A stretch of 32,355 nucleotides of DNA from Deltaproteobacteria bacterium (GTDB lineage Bacteria > UBA10199 > DSSB01). The position numbers and the translations under genes are program-made. The stretch's first letter is position 1; each line of letters begins with the position of its first letter. Location: positions 1-32,355 of the forward strand of contig JADYZQ010000344.1 in assembly GCA_020853015.1 (NCBI GenBank), written 5' to 3'. Below the pieces are notes generated by a model. The model searched no databases, was not told where the DNA came from, and saw only the letters and a program-made list of their open reading frames with translations. Of this stretch, positions 12,816 to 20,938 are shown in pieces.

Positions 12816-13296
12816 TCGTTTGGAATCCGATCCAAGTCTCGTAGAGGATCAATCCCGCCGGCACGAAGAAAAAGAAGAACAGCCCCAACCCGCCGACGGT
12901 GAAGAGCGAGGCCGCATGGGGGGAATAATAGCGCAGCAGGAAGGGCGCGGCATTATAAATCAAAATGGAAAGCGCGCCGCCGGCGACGATCGCCTTCTTC
13001 CACCCCGGACGCAGGGGTGTGAAGTGAAGCCCCAGCCACAACGAGAGAAAAACAAGCGGCATGGTGAAACTGTGGACGTGGGCGGTCTGCAAAAGCTGGG
13101 GATAGAGCTTGGGCATCTGCATGCCGCCGCTCGCCTCGTCGCCGAGGTAGTAGACGACGGTCTGCTCATGGCTGAGGCCGTAGTGCTGACGGCTCATCAG
13201 GCCCGCGATGCCGAAGGCAACGGAAGTCAAAAGCAGGTAGGCCGTGACCGCCGACTTGAGACCTCCGTTTTGTCGATGAAGCCTAGGACTTTCCAT
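12802..13296 (-). CDS. Small polytopic membrane protein of unknown function (about 4 TM segments)
   Basis: Overlaps the start of tilS and the end of the FMN-binding gene by 14 nt each. Several hydrophobic segments and a membrane-proximal HVHSF...GLHF histidine cluster. Confidence 0.7.
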   Translation of the reverse strand: MESPRLHRQNGGLKSAVTAYLLLTSVAFGIAGLMSRQHYGLSHEQTVVYYLGDEASGGMQMPKLYPQLLQTAHVHSFTMPLVFLSLWLGLHFTPLRPGWKKAIVAGGALSILIYNAAPFLLRYYSPHAASLFTVGGLGLFFFFFVPAGLILYETWIGFQTSATR

Positions 13297-13864
13297 AAAA
13301 GATCCGCCACAGGACCAGGGCCCGCTTCACGCCCACCACCAAGGCATGGGAGGAAAGCGTCGCCCCCGAGATGTTGACGATGTCGCCGTGCAGGCGCAGC
13401 TCGCTGTTGAGGTCCTTCTGCTTGAACTGGTTGAGGAAGCGCCGGGAAGCCACCTCCCCGCCGTGGCTCTCGCGATAGACCATCACCTCGACGGCGTCCA
13501 CCCGGCCCTCGGGACTGATTTTGGCGACGAAGGTGATCGGCTGAACCTTGCCGACCTGCTCGTCGATCACGGCGTAGCCGTCGACGCGGCCTTCCGTCTT
13601 GCCGACGTAGAAGACGTAACGGTCCTTGGGGAGTTCGTATTTGAGCTCCACCTCGGCCTTGCGGCGCACTTCGTCGGTGACCGGGTGTTCTTCCTTCAAA
13701 ACCTCCTGGGAGTTTTTGAAAATCAGTTTAAGGGCCTCGGCGGGCTTCAGATAGACGGTGGTCTGGGCCAGGCCCGACCCTTCCGCGCCGAGCAGCGCGG
13801 CCAGCGCGAGGAAAGCTGAAAGTAATTTTCTCGTCAAAGGCACGGGACTCCTTGCTTGCCCCAA
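13283..13864 (-). CDS. Exported FMN-binding domain protein (RnfG/NosR-type FMN_bind)
   Basis: Signal peptide-like N-terminus, and C-terminal VNISGATLSSHA matching the ApbE flavinylation motif [S/T]GA[S/T]x[S/T]. Confidence 0.82.
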   Translation of the reverse strand: MGQARSPVPLTRKLLSAFLALAALLGAEGSGLAQTTVYLKPAEALKLIFKNSQEVLKEEHPVTDEVRRKAEVELKYELPKDRYVFYVGKTEGRVDGYAVIDEQVGKVQPITFVAKISPEGRVDAVEVMVYRESHGGEVASRRFLNQFKQKDLNSELRLHGDIVNISGATLSSHALVVGVKRALVLWRIFYGKS

Positions 13865-13979
13865 TTATCTCGACAAGTCAAACGCTCCGAGGATCGGGGC
13901 AAGGCCGGGGCGGTCGCCCCCGAAAAAGACCCGCCGCAAGGCCCGGCGGATATCGCTCGGCATTGCGGCGGGTTCCTGG

Positions 13980-14005
13980 AAAAACCCCGGACCGAAACGG
14001 TCCGG
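13980..14005 (-). terminator. Intrinsic terminator of the porin gene
   Basis: Perfect 8-bp stem CCGGACCG-AAA-CGGTCCGG (13987-14005); on the minus strand it is followed by GG then TTTTT. Starts 12 nt past the porin stop. Confidence 0.75.
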
Positions 14006-14016
14006 AGCGGGAAATC

Positions 14017-15507
14017 TTAAAATCCGAAGGCCGTCCCGAACAGGAAGGCATGGTTCTTGTCGTCGGGCGACGGAAGATAGTTCGTCACCGAGGCCAGGGA
14101 CTGCCCCTTGTTGGTCTGGGTGTACTCGTAGGCCAGTTGGAAGACCGCCAAGGGATTCAGTCGAAAGGCCAGTCCGGCCGTCACACGGTCGACCCGGCGA
14201 TTGGTCGTCGTGAAGGTGGTCAGAACGCCGTTAGTGACCGTGGCGTCGGTGATCAAGCCGCGCAAGAAGGCCTGCTCCCAACGGACGATGGGAATCAGTT
14301 GCGGGTCGGAAAAATGCCGGCCGAACCAGGATTGGGTCAGCCACTGCGGCCGAAAGTGATAGCGCAGCTCGACCCAATAGCCGTGCTTGGTGCTGGCCAG
14401 GGCGCCGGGCTCGAATTTGGTCTCAAGCTCGATGCCGGGGTTATCCTCGATCTCTGCCTCGACCTCGGAGTTGAAGACCTTACCGCCCAAGTCGGCCATC
14501 ACGTCTTGCAGGCCATCGAAGTGGGTCAGGACGTACTGGGCCTCAATGTCGAAGTTTCCGAAGGTGGAAAGCCAATCGAAGCCGAAGACGGTCAGCTTGC
14601 GGTCGATCACAAAGCCGGGCGTATAGCGCCCCCAGTAGCCGGAGAGGCCGATCTCGTGGCCCAGGACCGGGCTGAAGGCGATGCGGCCGGTGACGGCCTT
14701 GGCGTCTTTGACATCCTGCGAGAAAGTGCCGGTATTGATGTCGAGCACGGCCTCGAATTCGACTTTATTGGTGTCGCCCGGCCGGGTCTCGATCTTTTCC
14801 TCGAACTGCGCGTCCAGGGTGACGCCGTTGACGACGTAAATCTGATAGTCGAGCTTGGATTTCTCGCCCAATTCGATGTCGCCGTTCAGACCGAAGCCCA
14901 GCTCGTCCCAAGCCGATGTGGTAGGCAGGACGGGGACTCCGCGGTCGACCAGCGAGCGCCTCGGCAGGTTCCAGACGTTGTCGTCGTGGTTGATGTTGAA
15001 GCGCCCGATCGGCACCAGGACGCCGCCGCCGCGCAAGCGGATGTAATTGGCGAACTCCAACTCGAACCAGGCTTGCTCCATCGCGATCTCGGAGCTGTTG
15101 GTGCCCTCGATCTCCTGCTTGACGTCGACCCCGCCGTCGGCGCGGGGTGTGAATTCCTTCTCGAGCTCGATCTTGCGAAAGCGCTCGAATTCCAGCTCAG
15201 AGTAGATGCGGAATCGGGAGGCGATCTTGGCGTCGGTGGTCAAGACGAAGCGGCGGAAAGTGAAGGTGTCCTTGGGACCTGAAGCGGAATCGGCCTCGAA
15301 GCGGATCGAGCCGTAACCGCCCAGCTTGAAATAGGTCTTGTCGTTGCCGAACTTCGCCAGCGGCTTGTCCCCGTAGCGGCTGTCGGCAGGCTTCGACTCC
15401 GTCTCCTCGGGGTTGAATTTAAGCTCGGGCTCGGCCGCGCGGGCCGGGGCGCCCTGACCCAAGCAGTAGAGAAGCGCCGCCGCTCCCAGGATCCACTTCT
15501 TCTTCAT
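14017..15507 (-). CDS. Outer-membrane beta-barrel porin (phosphate-selective porin-like)
   Basis: Signal peptide MKKKWILGAAALLYCLGQGAPARAA, alternating beta-strand pattern, C-terminal aromatic (FLFGTAFGF). Good RBS (GGAGGTGAACGATG). Confidence 0.75.
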   Translation of the reverse strand: MKKKWILGAAALLYCLGQGAPARAAEPELKFNPEETESKPADSRYGDKPLAKFGNDKTYFKLGGYGSIRFEADSASGPKDTFTFRRFVLTTDAKIASRFRIYSELEFERFRKIELEKEFTPRADGGVDVKQEIEGTNSSEIAMEQAWFELEFANYIRLRGGGVLVPIGRFNINHDDNVWNLPRRSLVDRGVPVLPTTSAWDELGFGLNGDIELGEKSKLDYQIYVVNGVTLDAQFEEKIETRPGDTNKVEFEAVLDINTGTFSQDVKDAKAVTGRIAFSPVLGHEIGLSGYWGRYTPGFVIDRKLTVFGFDWLSTFGNFDIEAQYVLTHFDGLQDVMADLGGKVFNSEVEAEIEDNPGIELETKFEPGALASTKHGYWVELRYHFRPQWLTQSWFGRHFSDPQLIPIVRWEQAFLRGLITDATVTNGVLTTFTTTNRRVDRVTAGLAFRLNPLAVFQLAYEYTQTNKGQSLASVTNYLPSPDDKNHAFLFGTAFGF

Positions 15508-15529
15508 CGTTCACCTCCAATTCCTGAAA

Positions 15530-15546
15530 ATGAAAGTTGCTTTCAT
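15530..15546. promoter_or_regulatory. Operator-like palindrome ATGAAAG-TTG-CTTTCAT (Fur-box candidate, porin side)
   Basis: Perfect 7-3-7 inverted repeat, 23 bp upstream of the porin ATG. Core TGAAA-N5-TTTCA is shared with the sites at 15660 and 19195. Confidence 0.6.
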
Positions 15547-15658
15547 AAACTGATCGGGTGGATAATCGATGGCGCCGCGGGGCGTCAAGAATAAATTTTA
15601 GGTATTTACTTTAATTTCAGATATAAGCCCGGGGCGCGGGACAGCGGTCCGGGAATCG

Positions 15659-15675
15659 TTGAAATTCCATTTCAA
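15659..15675. promoter_or_regulatory. Operator-like palindrome TTGAAAT-TCC-ATTTCAA (Fur-box candidate, apbE side)
   Basis: Perfect 7-3-7 inverted repeat, about 20 bp upstream of the apbE ATG at 15695. Confidence 0.6.
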
Positions 15676-15694
15676 TGAGGTTAGGCCTGTCCCC

Positions 15695-16588
15695 ATGGCC
15701 CGATCCGCCTTATTCCTTGCCCTCTTAGCCTGCCTGGGCTGCGCGCCCCGCGAGATCACCCTGACCCGTTCCCGTCTCCTGATGGGGCACGTCCCGGTCA
15801 ACTTAAGCCTGCGCTGCCCCGCCGCCGACCGGGAACGCGCGCTCGCGGAGAGCGAGGCGGCCTTCCGCCTGGCCCAGGAGATCGAGGCCAAGATCAGCGA
15901 GTGGCAGCCCGATTCGGAGCTGAGCTGCCTCAACCGCAAGGCCGGCCGCGGCAACTGCCCGCTGACCGAGAACACCCGCGCCCTGCTGGAGCTCTCCCTC
16001 GCCCTCAGTCGACAAACCGACGGGGCCTTCGACATCCGTTTCGCCTCCCCGTCACGGGCCGGCCAGGAAGGCGAGATCCGCCTGGCGGGAGACCGCGGCG
16101 CCCTCCCCCACCCGGAGACACGGATCGGCGTGGGGGCTATCGGCAAGGGCTGGATCGTCGACGCCATGCTGGATTACCTCCAAGGCCGAGGCTACGCAGC
16201 CGCGATCGTCGACGCGGGGGGCGACCTCAGGGCCCTGGGCGGCCCTTGGAAGGTCGCCATCCAAGTGCCGGAGGGCGCACCCGACCGAATCACCGTCCAA
16301 CGCGAAATCCGCGACCGGGCCCTCGCCACCTCCGGCCTCTACGAGCAGGGATCTCACATCCTCGACCCGTCCACCCGGCGCCCCGTCGCCCGCCGAGGCA
16401 GTGTGAGCGTCGAGGCCTCGCGCCTCGCCATGGCCGACGCCCTGGCCACCGCCTTCTTCGTCCTGGGCGAGACGAAGAGCCTCACCTACCTGCCGAAATT
16501 TCCGGGAGTGAAGATGTATTGGACCGATCCGGACGGAAACGTCCGAGCCTACGCGGCGGAGGGCGCCGCCATTCAAGCACCCAAGTAA
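15695..16588 (+). CDS. apbE: FAD:protein FMN transferase (lipoprotein)
   Basis: Lipobox LLACLGC; ISEWQPDSELSCLNRKAG, TDGAFDIRF, VGAIGKGWIVDAML, AAIVDAGGDLRALG, ATSGLYEQGSHILDPSTRRP. Start moved from the track TTG (15659) to ATG 15695. Confidence 0.93.
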   Translation: MARSALFLALLACLGCAPREITLTRSRLLMGHVPVNLSLRCPAADRERALAESEAAFRLAQEIEAKISEWQPDSELSCLNRKAGRGNCPLTENTRALLELSLALSRQTDGAFDIRFASPSRAGQEGEIRLAGDRGALPHPETRIGVGAIGKGWIVDAMLDYLQGRGYAAAIVDAGGDLRALGGPWKVAIQVPEGAPDRITVQREIRDRALATSGLYEQGSHILDPSTRRPVARRGSVSVEASRLAMADALATAFFVLGETKSLTYLPKFPGVKMYWTDPDGNVRAYAAEGAAIQAPK

Positions 16589-18477
16589 AGCGCGAGCCGA
16601 TAGGTGAGAAAAGAGGCCAGATAAGCCAGGCCGGTGAGGTAGAGGAATAGGACCGCGGGCCACTTCCAGGAATTGGTCTCGCGCCTCACCACGGCCAAGG
16701 TCGAAAAACACTGCATCGCGAAGACGAAATAGACGAGCAGGCTCAGGCCCGTCGCCAGACTCCAGCGGCGCTGCAGGATCCGGCCCAAGGCGTCCTCGCC
16801 CACCGCCGCCCCGCCGTCCTCCACCGAATAAACCGTCGCGAGGGTCCCGACGATCACCTCCCGCGCCGCCATGCCCGTCAAGAGCCCGATGCCGATCGAC
16901 CAATCGAAGCCGATGGGACGGATCGCCGGTTCGATGGCGTGGCCGATGCGGCCCGCCAGGCTATAGGTGATGGCCGGCCGCCCGGGATCCGCGTCAGCGG
17001 GCGGCTTGGGATAGGAGGATAGGAACCAAATCACCACCGAAACCGCCAGGATGACCGTCCCGGCCCGGCGTAGAAAAAGCCGGGCCCGCTCCCACATGCC
17101 GATCAGCACGTTGCGGAGGCTGGGCCATTTATACGTGGGCAATTCCAGCAGGAAGGTCGGGGTCGGCCCGCGAAAGACGGCCTTCTTGAAGACCCAGGCC
17201 ACGATCAAGCCCGTGACCAGGCCCAGGGCGTAGAGCCCCAGCATCACCAGGCCCTGCAGGCGGAAGGGCCCCCAAACGACGCGGTTGGGAATGAAGGCGG
17301 AGATCAGCAAGGTGTAGACCGGCAGCCGCGCCGAGCAGGCCATCAGGGGCGAAATCAGGATCGTGGTCAGACGATCGCGGGGATTTTCGATGGTGCGCGC
17401 CGCCATGATGCCGGGGATCGCGCAGGCGAAGGAGCTGAGCAACGGGATGAAGGCGCGGCCGTGCAGTCCCACGCGCCCCATCTGGCGGTCCATCAGGAAG
17501 GCGGCGCGCGCCATGTAGCCGGAATCCTCGAGCAGTAGGATGAAAAAGAAGATCATCAGGATCTGCGGGAGGAAGACTACCACCGAGCCCACCCCGGCCA
17601 GGACGCCGTCGACGAGCAGGTTTTGCAGCCACCCCTGGGGAAGCAGGGCGCGCAAGCCTTCGGAGATCAGCCCGATTCCGCGCTCGATCAAGTCCATGGG
17701 GTAGCTCGCCCAATTGAAGATGCTCTGAAAGACGAAGGTCAAGATGGCGACGAGCAGCAGCGAGCCCCAGAGCGGGTGCAGGACGGCGCGGTCGATCCGG
17801 TCGGTCCAACGGGCGGGCTTCAAATGGGCGGCATTGGCCAGCTTCAGGATGCGGTCGATCTCGCGAAAGCGCGCCCGCACTTCCTCCGCGCCGTGCCGCG
17901 GCAGGGTCCAAGCGCTCTCCGGGAAGGCCTGCACCAAGGGCCGCGGCCTCTCCCCCACCCGCCTCAGCATTTCCTCCAACAGCGGATCCAGGCCTTCTTT
18001 TTTCACCGCCACGACGGGAAAAACCGGAATGCCCAATTCGCGCGCCAGGACCTCCAGGTCGATCTCGAGGCCGCGGTTTCTGGCGAGGTCCATCATGTTG
18101 AGGACGAGCACCATCGGGAAGCCCAAGTCTTTCAACTCGAGGACGAGGCTCAAGCTGCGCTCGAGATTGGTGGCGTCCGCCACCGCCACCAAGAGGTCGG
18201 GCGGCGCGCCCTCGATTTTTCGCGTCAGCAGGACATCGCGGGTGACGGCCTCGTCGAGGGTGTTCGCGTCGAGGGTGTAGGTGCCGGGCAGGTCGAGGAT
18301 CTTGAGACGGTGGCCGCCGGGGCGCTCGATGCTGCCTTCCTTGCGCTCGACGGTGACGCCTGGGTAATTGCCGACGCGCTGCCGGCCCCCCGTCAAGGCG
18401 TTGAACAGGCTGGTTTTCCCGGAATTGGGGGAGCCGACCAGGGCGACGTAAGGTTGGGACAACTCGGAGACGCTCAC
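16573..18477 (-). CDS. feoB: Ferrous iron transport protein B
   Basis: GTPase GSPNSGKTSLFNALTGG, DLPGTYTL, NMMDLA; Gate motifs LLSSFACAIPGIMAARTIEN; C-terminal TM segments. Confidence 0.96.
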   Translation of the reverse strand: MSVSELSQPYVALVGSPNSGKTSLFNALTGGRQRVGNYPGVTVERKEGSIERPGGHRLKILDLPGTYTLDANTLDEAVTRDVLLTRKIEGAPPDLLVAVADATNLERSLSLVLELKDLGFPMVLVLNMMDLARNRGLEIDLEVLARELGIPVFPVVAVKKEGLDPLLEEMLRRVGERPRPLVQAFPESAWTLPRHGAEEVRARFREIDRILKLANAAHLKPARWTDRIDRAVLHPLWGSLLLVAILTFVFQSIFNWASYPMDLIERGIGLISEGLRALLPQGWLQNLLVDGVLAGVGSVVVFLPQILMIFFFILLLEDSGYMARAAFLMDRQMGRVGLHGRAFIPLLSSFACAIPGIMAARTIENPRDRLTTILISPLMACSARLPVYTLLISAFIPNRVVWGPFRLQGLVMLGLYALGLVTGLIVAWVFKKAVFRGPTPTFLLELPTYKWPSLRNVLIGMWERARLFLRRAGTVILAVSVVIWFLSSYPKPPADADPGRPAITYSLAGRIGHAIEPAIRPIGFDWSIGIGLLTGMAAREVIVGTLATVYSVEDGGAAVGEDALGRILQRRWSLATGLSLLVYFVFAMQCFSTLAVVRRETNSWKWPAVLFLYLTGLAYLASFLTYRLALYLGA

Positions 18478-18480
18478 GCT

Positions 18481-18741
18481 TCAGGCCTTCCGCACCGTCA
18501 CGCAGGAGGCCTCTTGCCGGCGCAGCGCCAGCAGGCCGCCGCGCACCCGCACCGCCACCGGATCGCCGCCGAAGGGGGCCTCGTGGACGATCTCGACGTA
18601 GGCCTCCTCGACCATGCCCATCTCCAGCAGTCGCCGCACCGTCGCGTCGGGGCCCTCGATGCGGCAGATATAGCCGCCCTGCCCCTTGCGCATCTGGCCC
18701 AGGGGCAACGGTTGGTCGGGCAATGTCTCGCGTCCGGTCAT
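18481..18741 (-). CDS. feoA: Ferrous iron transport protein A
   Basis: 86-aa FeoA/SH3-like protein directly upstream of feoB: LPLGQMRKGQGGYICRIEG...RRLLEMGMVEEAYVEIVHEAPFGGDPVAVRVRGGLLALRRQEA. Confidence 0.9.
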   Translation of the reverse strand: MTGRETLPDQPLPLGQMRKGQGGYICRIEGPDATVRRLLEMGMVEEAYVEIVHEAPFGGDPVAVRVRGGLLALRRQEASCVTVRKA

Positions 18742-18748
18742 GGAATTC

Positions 18749-19183
18749 CTATTCGTTTTGGCATCGGCTGCAGCAGCCGTAGATCTCGTGGCGGTGGCTG
18801 ACGATCTTAAAATTGATGCGCTTGGCGACCTGCTCTTGGAGTTTTTCGATGCGGTCGTCCTCGAATTCGTTGATGCTGCCGCACTTGATGCAAATCATGT
18901 GGTCGTGGTGATCCCCCGCCTTCTCAAACAGCGATTTGCCGTCGCCGAAATGGCGCTGATGCGCCAACCCGCATTCCTTGAGCAGCATCAGGGTGCGGTA
19001 GACGGTGACGTAGCCGATCGAGGGCTCGATCTTCTTCACTTGGTTGAGCAGCTCCTCGATCTGGAGATGCTTGTTCGACTTGAGGAATTCGCCGACGATG
19101 ATCTCGCGCTGCCGGGTGTGCTTCATCCCGTGCTCATCCAAATACCGGTTTAGGACTTCCATGGGGTCTTGGGTATGGGCCAT
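18749..19183 (-). CDS. fur: Ferric uptake regulator family protein
   Basis: HTRQREIIVGEFLKS, GYVTVYRTLMLLKECGLA, DHHDHMICIKCG, CSRC. Start trimmed to MAHTQDP (19183) because the track start runs through the palindrome. Confidence 0.93.
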   Translation of the reverse strand: MAHTQDPMEVLNRYLDEHGMKHTRQREIIVGEFLKSNKHLQIEELLNQVKKIEPSIGYVTVYRTLMLLKECGLAHQRHFGDGKSLFEKAGDHHDHMICIKCGSINEFEDDRIEKLQEQVAKRINFKIVSHRHEIYGCCSRCQNE

Positions 19184-19194
19184 GCCGCCTCCGC

Positions 19195-19209
19195 TGAAAA
19201 CCACTTTCA
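19195..19209. promoter_or_regulatory. Operator-like palindrome TGAAA-ACCAC-TTTCA (Fur-box candidate, fur-feoA-feoB)
   Basis: Same TGAAA-N5-TTTCA core as in the porin/apbE intergenic region, 12 bp upstream of the fur ATG. Confidence 0.6.
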
Positions 19210-19251
19210 AATGAGTTACACCCGGCCCGGGAGGGCGTCAATAGGAGTTTG

Positions 19252-20202
19252 TCAGAAGTCGGTCTTGACGGGATGCTGCGGCTTATCCGCGGGCGTCGAG
19301 GAAGCGGGACGGGACTCCGGCAAGGCTTTTACGGCCTGGGCCTTGCCCTTTCCTTTTTCGGAGAGCTTGCGAAACTCGGGGTAGGGTTTTTGGGGATCCT
19401 GATAAATTTCGAGGGCTTCGGGAAGGTAGCCCTCGAGGTCTTTGGCCCGGGCCCCGCTGGCGGGATGGGAGGCGAAGATGCTGGTCGCATCGCCGCGCTT
19501 CTGCGCGGCGCGTTTCCAAAGGGCGACGGCGGCCCGAGGATCGTAACCCGCCTTGGCCATGTAGAAAAGGCCGATGCGGTCGGCTTCGTGCTCGTTTTTA
19601 CGGGAGTAGCTGGGCGCGTAGATGTTGTAGCCCGCGGAGAAAAACTGGCCGAACAGGTTGCCGCCCGTCGCGGAGGCGCCCGCCGTGATCGCGCTGGCGG
19701 CGACTTGCCCGGCGAGCATGATCGTCATGTTCTTGGTGAGCGACTCGGTGACGTGCCTCGCGGTGACGTGCGAGATCTCGTGCGCCAGGACCGCGGCGAT
19801 CTCGTCGTCGCTCTCCTGGTTGACCAGGCCCTTTTTCGGGTCCCAGAGACCCGAATAAACCATGATCTTGCCGCCGGGCGCGGCCCAGGCGTTGACGACC
19901 GGGGCGTCGGCCAGGTGCACCTCGTAAGGCAGGTCGGGCAAATGGCTGACCTTGGAGATGCGGTTGACGATGGTTTGGAGGCGCTGCAGCATCGCCTTGT
20001 CGCCGCTTTCGTCCAGCGGGACCTTCTTCTTCTCGAAGGCCTGAAGCTGCGCGCCGAGCACCTGCTTGCCCAGCTTCACGTCGTCGTCCAGCTTGAACCA
20101 GTTATAGCTGGACTTCCCCGTCACATAGTCGTGGGCGCAACCGAGAAAACCGGCCCAAAGCAGGAGATTTGCCAATAGGGTTATCCGAAGGCGCTTCGTC
20201 AT
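19252..20202 (-). CDS. M48-family zinc metalloprotease, probable lipoprotein
   Basis: Lipobox-like GFLGC, APGGKIMVYSGL, HEISH (HEXXH) with ARHVTESL, downstream YSRKNEHEADRIGLFYMAKAGYDP. Confidence 0.92.
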   Translation of the reverse strand: MTKRLRITLLANLLLWAGFLGCAHDYVTGKSSYNWFKLDDDVKLGKQVLGAQLQAFEKKKVPLDESGDKAMLQRLQTIVNRISKVSHLPDLPYEVHLADAPVVNAWAAPGGKIMVYSGLWDPKKGLVNQESDDEIAAVLAHEISHVTARHVTESLTKNMTIMLAGQVAASAITAGASATGGNLFGQFFSAGYNIYAPSYSRKNEHEADRIGLFYMAKAGYDPRAAVALWKRAAQKRGDATSIFASHPASGARAKDLEGYLPEALEIYQDPQKPYPEFRKLSEKGKGKAQAVKALPESRPASSTPADKPQHPVKTDF

Positions 20203-20253
20203 AGGGACTCCGAACCCTTCTATATAATAAATCGAGGTTCGCTAAAAATGGTT

Positions 20254-20283
20254 TTGACTGGGCCGAGGCTCCTCCCCTACACT
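20254..20283 (+). promoter_or_regulatory. Sigma-70-like promoter for the response regulator
   Basis: TTGACT (20254-20259), 18-bp spacer, TACACT (20278-20283); ATG at 20327. Confidence 0.4.
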
Positions 20284-20326
20284 CTTGTACATTCTTAGCC
20301 GGCCTCCGTCCAAGGTTTGGGGACCC

Positions 20327-20938
20327 ATGACGCGCATCCTGCTCATTGAAGACAATGAAGACCATGCCGAATTGATCCGACGCTCCTTGCAAAAGGGTTT
20401 TGGAAAGATTCAATTGAAGCTTTCACCCAGCGCCGAGGACGCCTACCGCCTCCTGCAGCGCAAGGCCTTCGATCTCATCCTCAGCGATTATTATCTGCCC
20501 GACATCGACGGGGACACTCATATCCGCGAGCTCCACAAGCGGGCTCCGAAAATCCCCATCGTCATCATCACCGGCCAAGGCGACGAAAAAATCGCGGCTC
20601 GGTCGATCCAATCCGGCGCCGAGGATTACGTGGTGAAGACCCGCGAAGCGCTGGAGGCCCTCCCAGCCATCCTGAAGCGCGCCATCGTCAAGCACCGCAG
20701 CCATCAAAACAAGAAGAGCCTGGAAATCCGCCGGCACCTCAGCCATCAGAAACGGCACGCAGAGAAGGTCCTGGGCGAGATGGAAGAAATCAACAAGCAC
20801 ATGAAACGGCTCAAGCGCGGCAAGCGCAAAAAGTCGACGCGCCCGGAAGGCGGCGAGGATCCTTCCGCGATCGAACAGCTGACTCAACAGTTCGAATCGT
20901 TGAAAAAATTTTTCAAAAGCATGTTCGTCAAGAAGTGA
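20327..20938 (+). CDS. Response regulator receiver protein with a Lys/Arg-rich C-terminal extension
   Basis: ILLIEDNEDHAELIRRSL, LILSDYYLPDIDGDTHIREL, IVIITGQGDEKIAARSIQSGAEDYVVK. No recognised output domain. Confidence 0.9.
   Translation: MTRILLIEDNEDHAELIRRSLQKGFGKIQLKLSPSAEDAYRLLQRKAFDLILSDYYLPDIDGDTHIRELHKRAPKIPIVIITGQGDEKIAARSIQSGAEDYVVKTREALEALPAILKRAIVKHRSHQNKKSLEIRRHLSHQKRHAEKVLGEMEEINKHMKRLKRGKRKKSTRPEGGEDPSAIEQLTQQFESLKKFFKSMFVKK

Noticed and set aside
13852-15282. 476-aa plus-strand ORF opposite the porin
   Set aside because: Antisense shadow of a well-supported gene that has a signal peptide, RBS and terminator.
20901-20915. Fourth match to TGAAA-N5-TTTCA
   Set aside because: Lies inside the response regulator coding sequence (encodes LKKFFK) and not at a start site; probably coincidental, though listed as part of the overlap observation.
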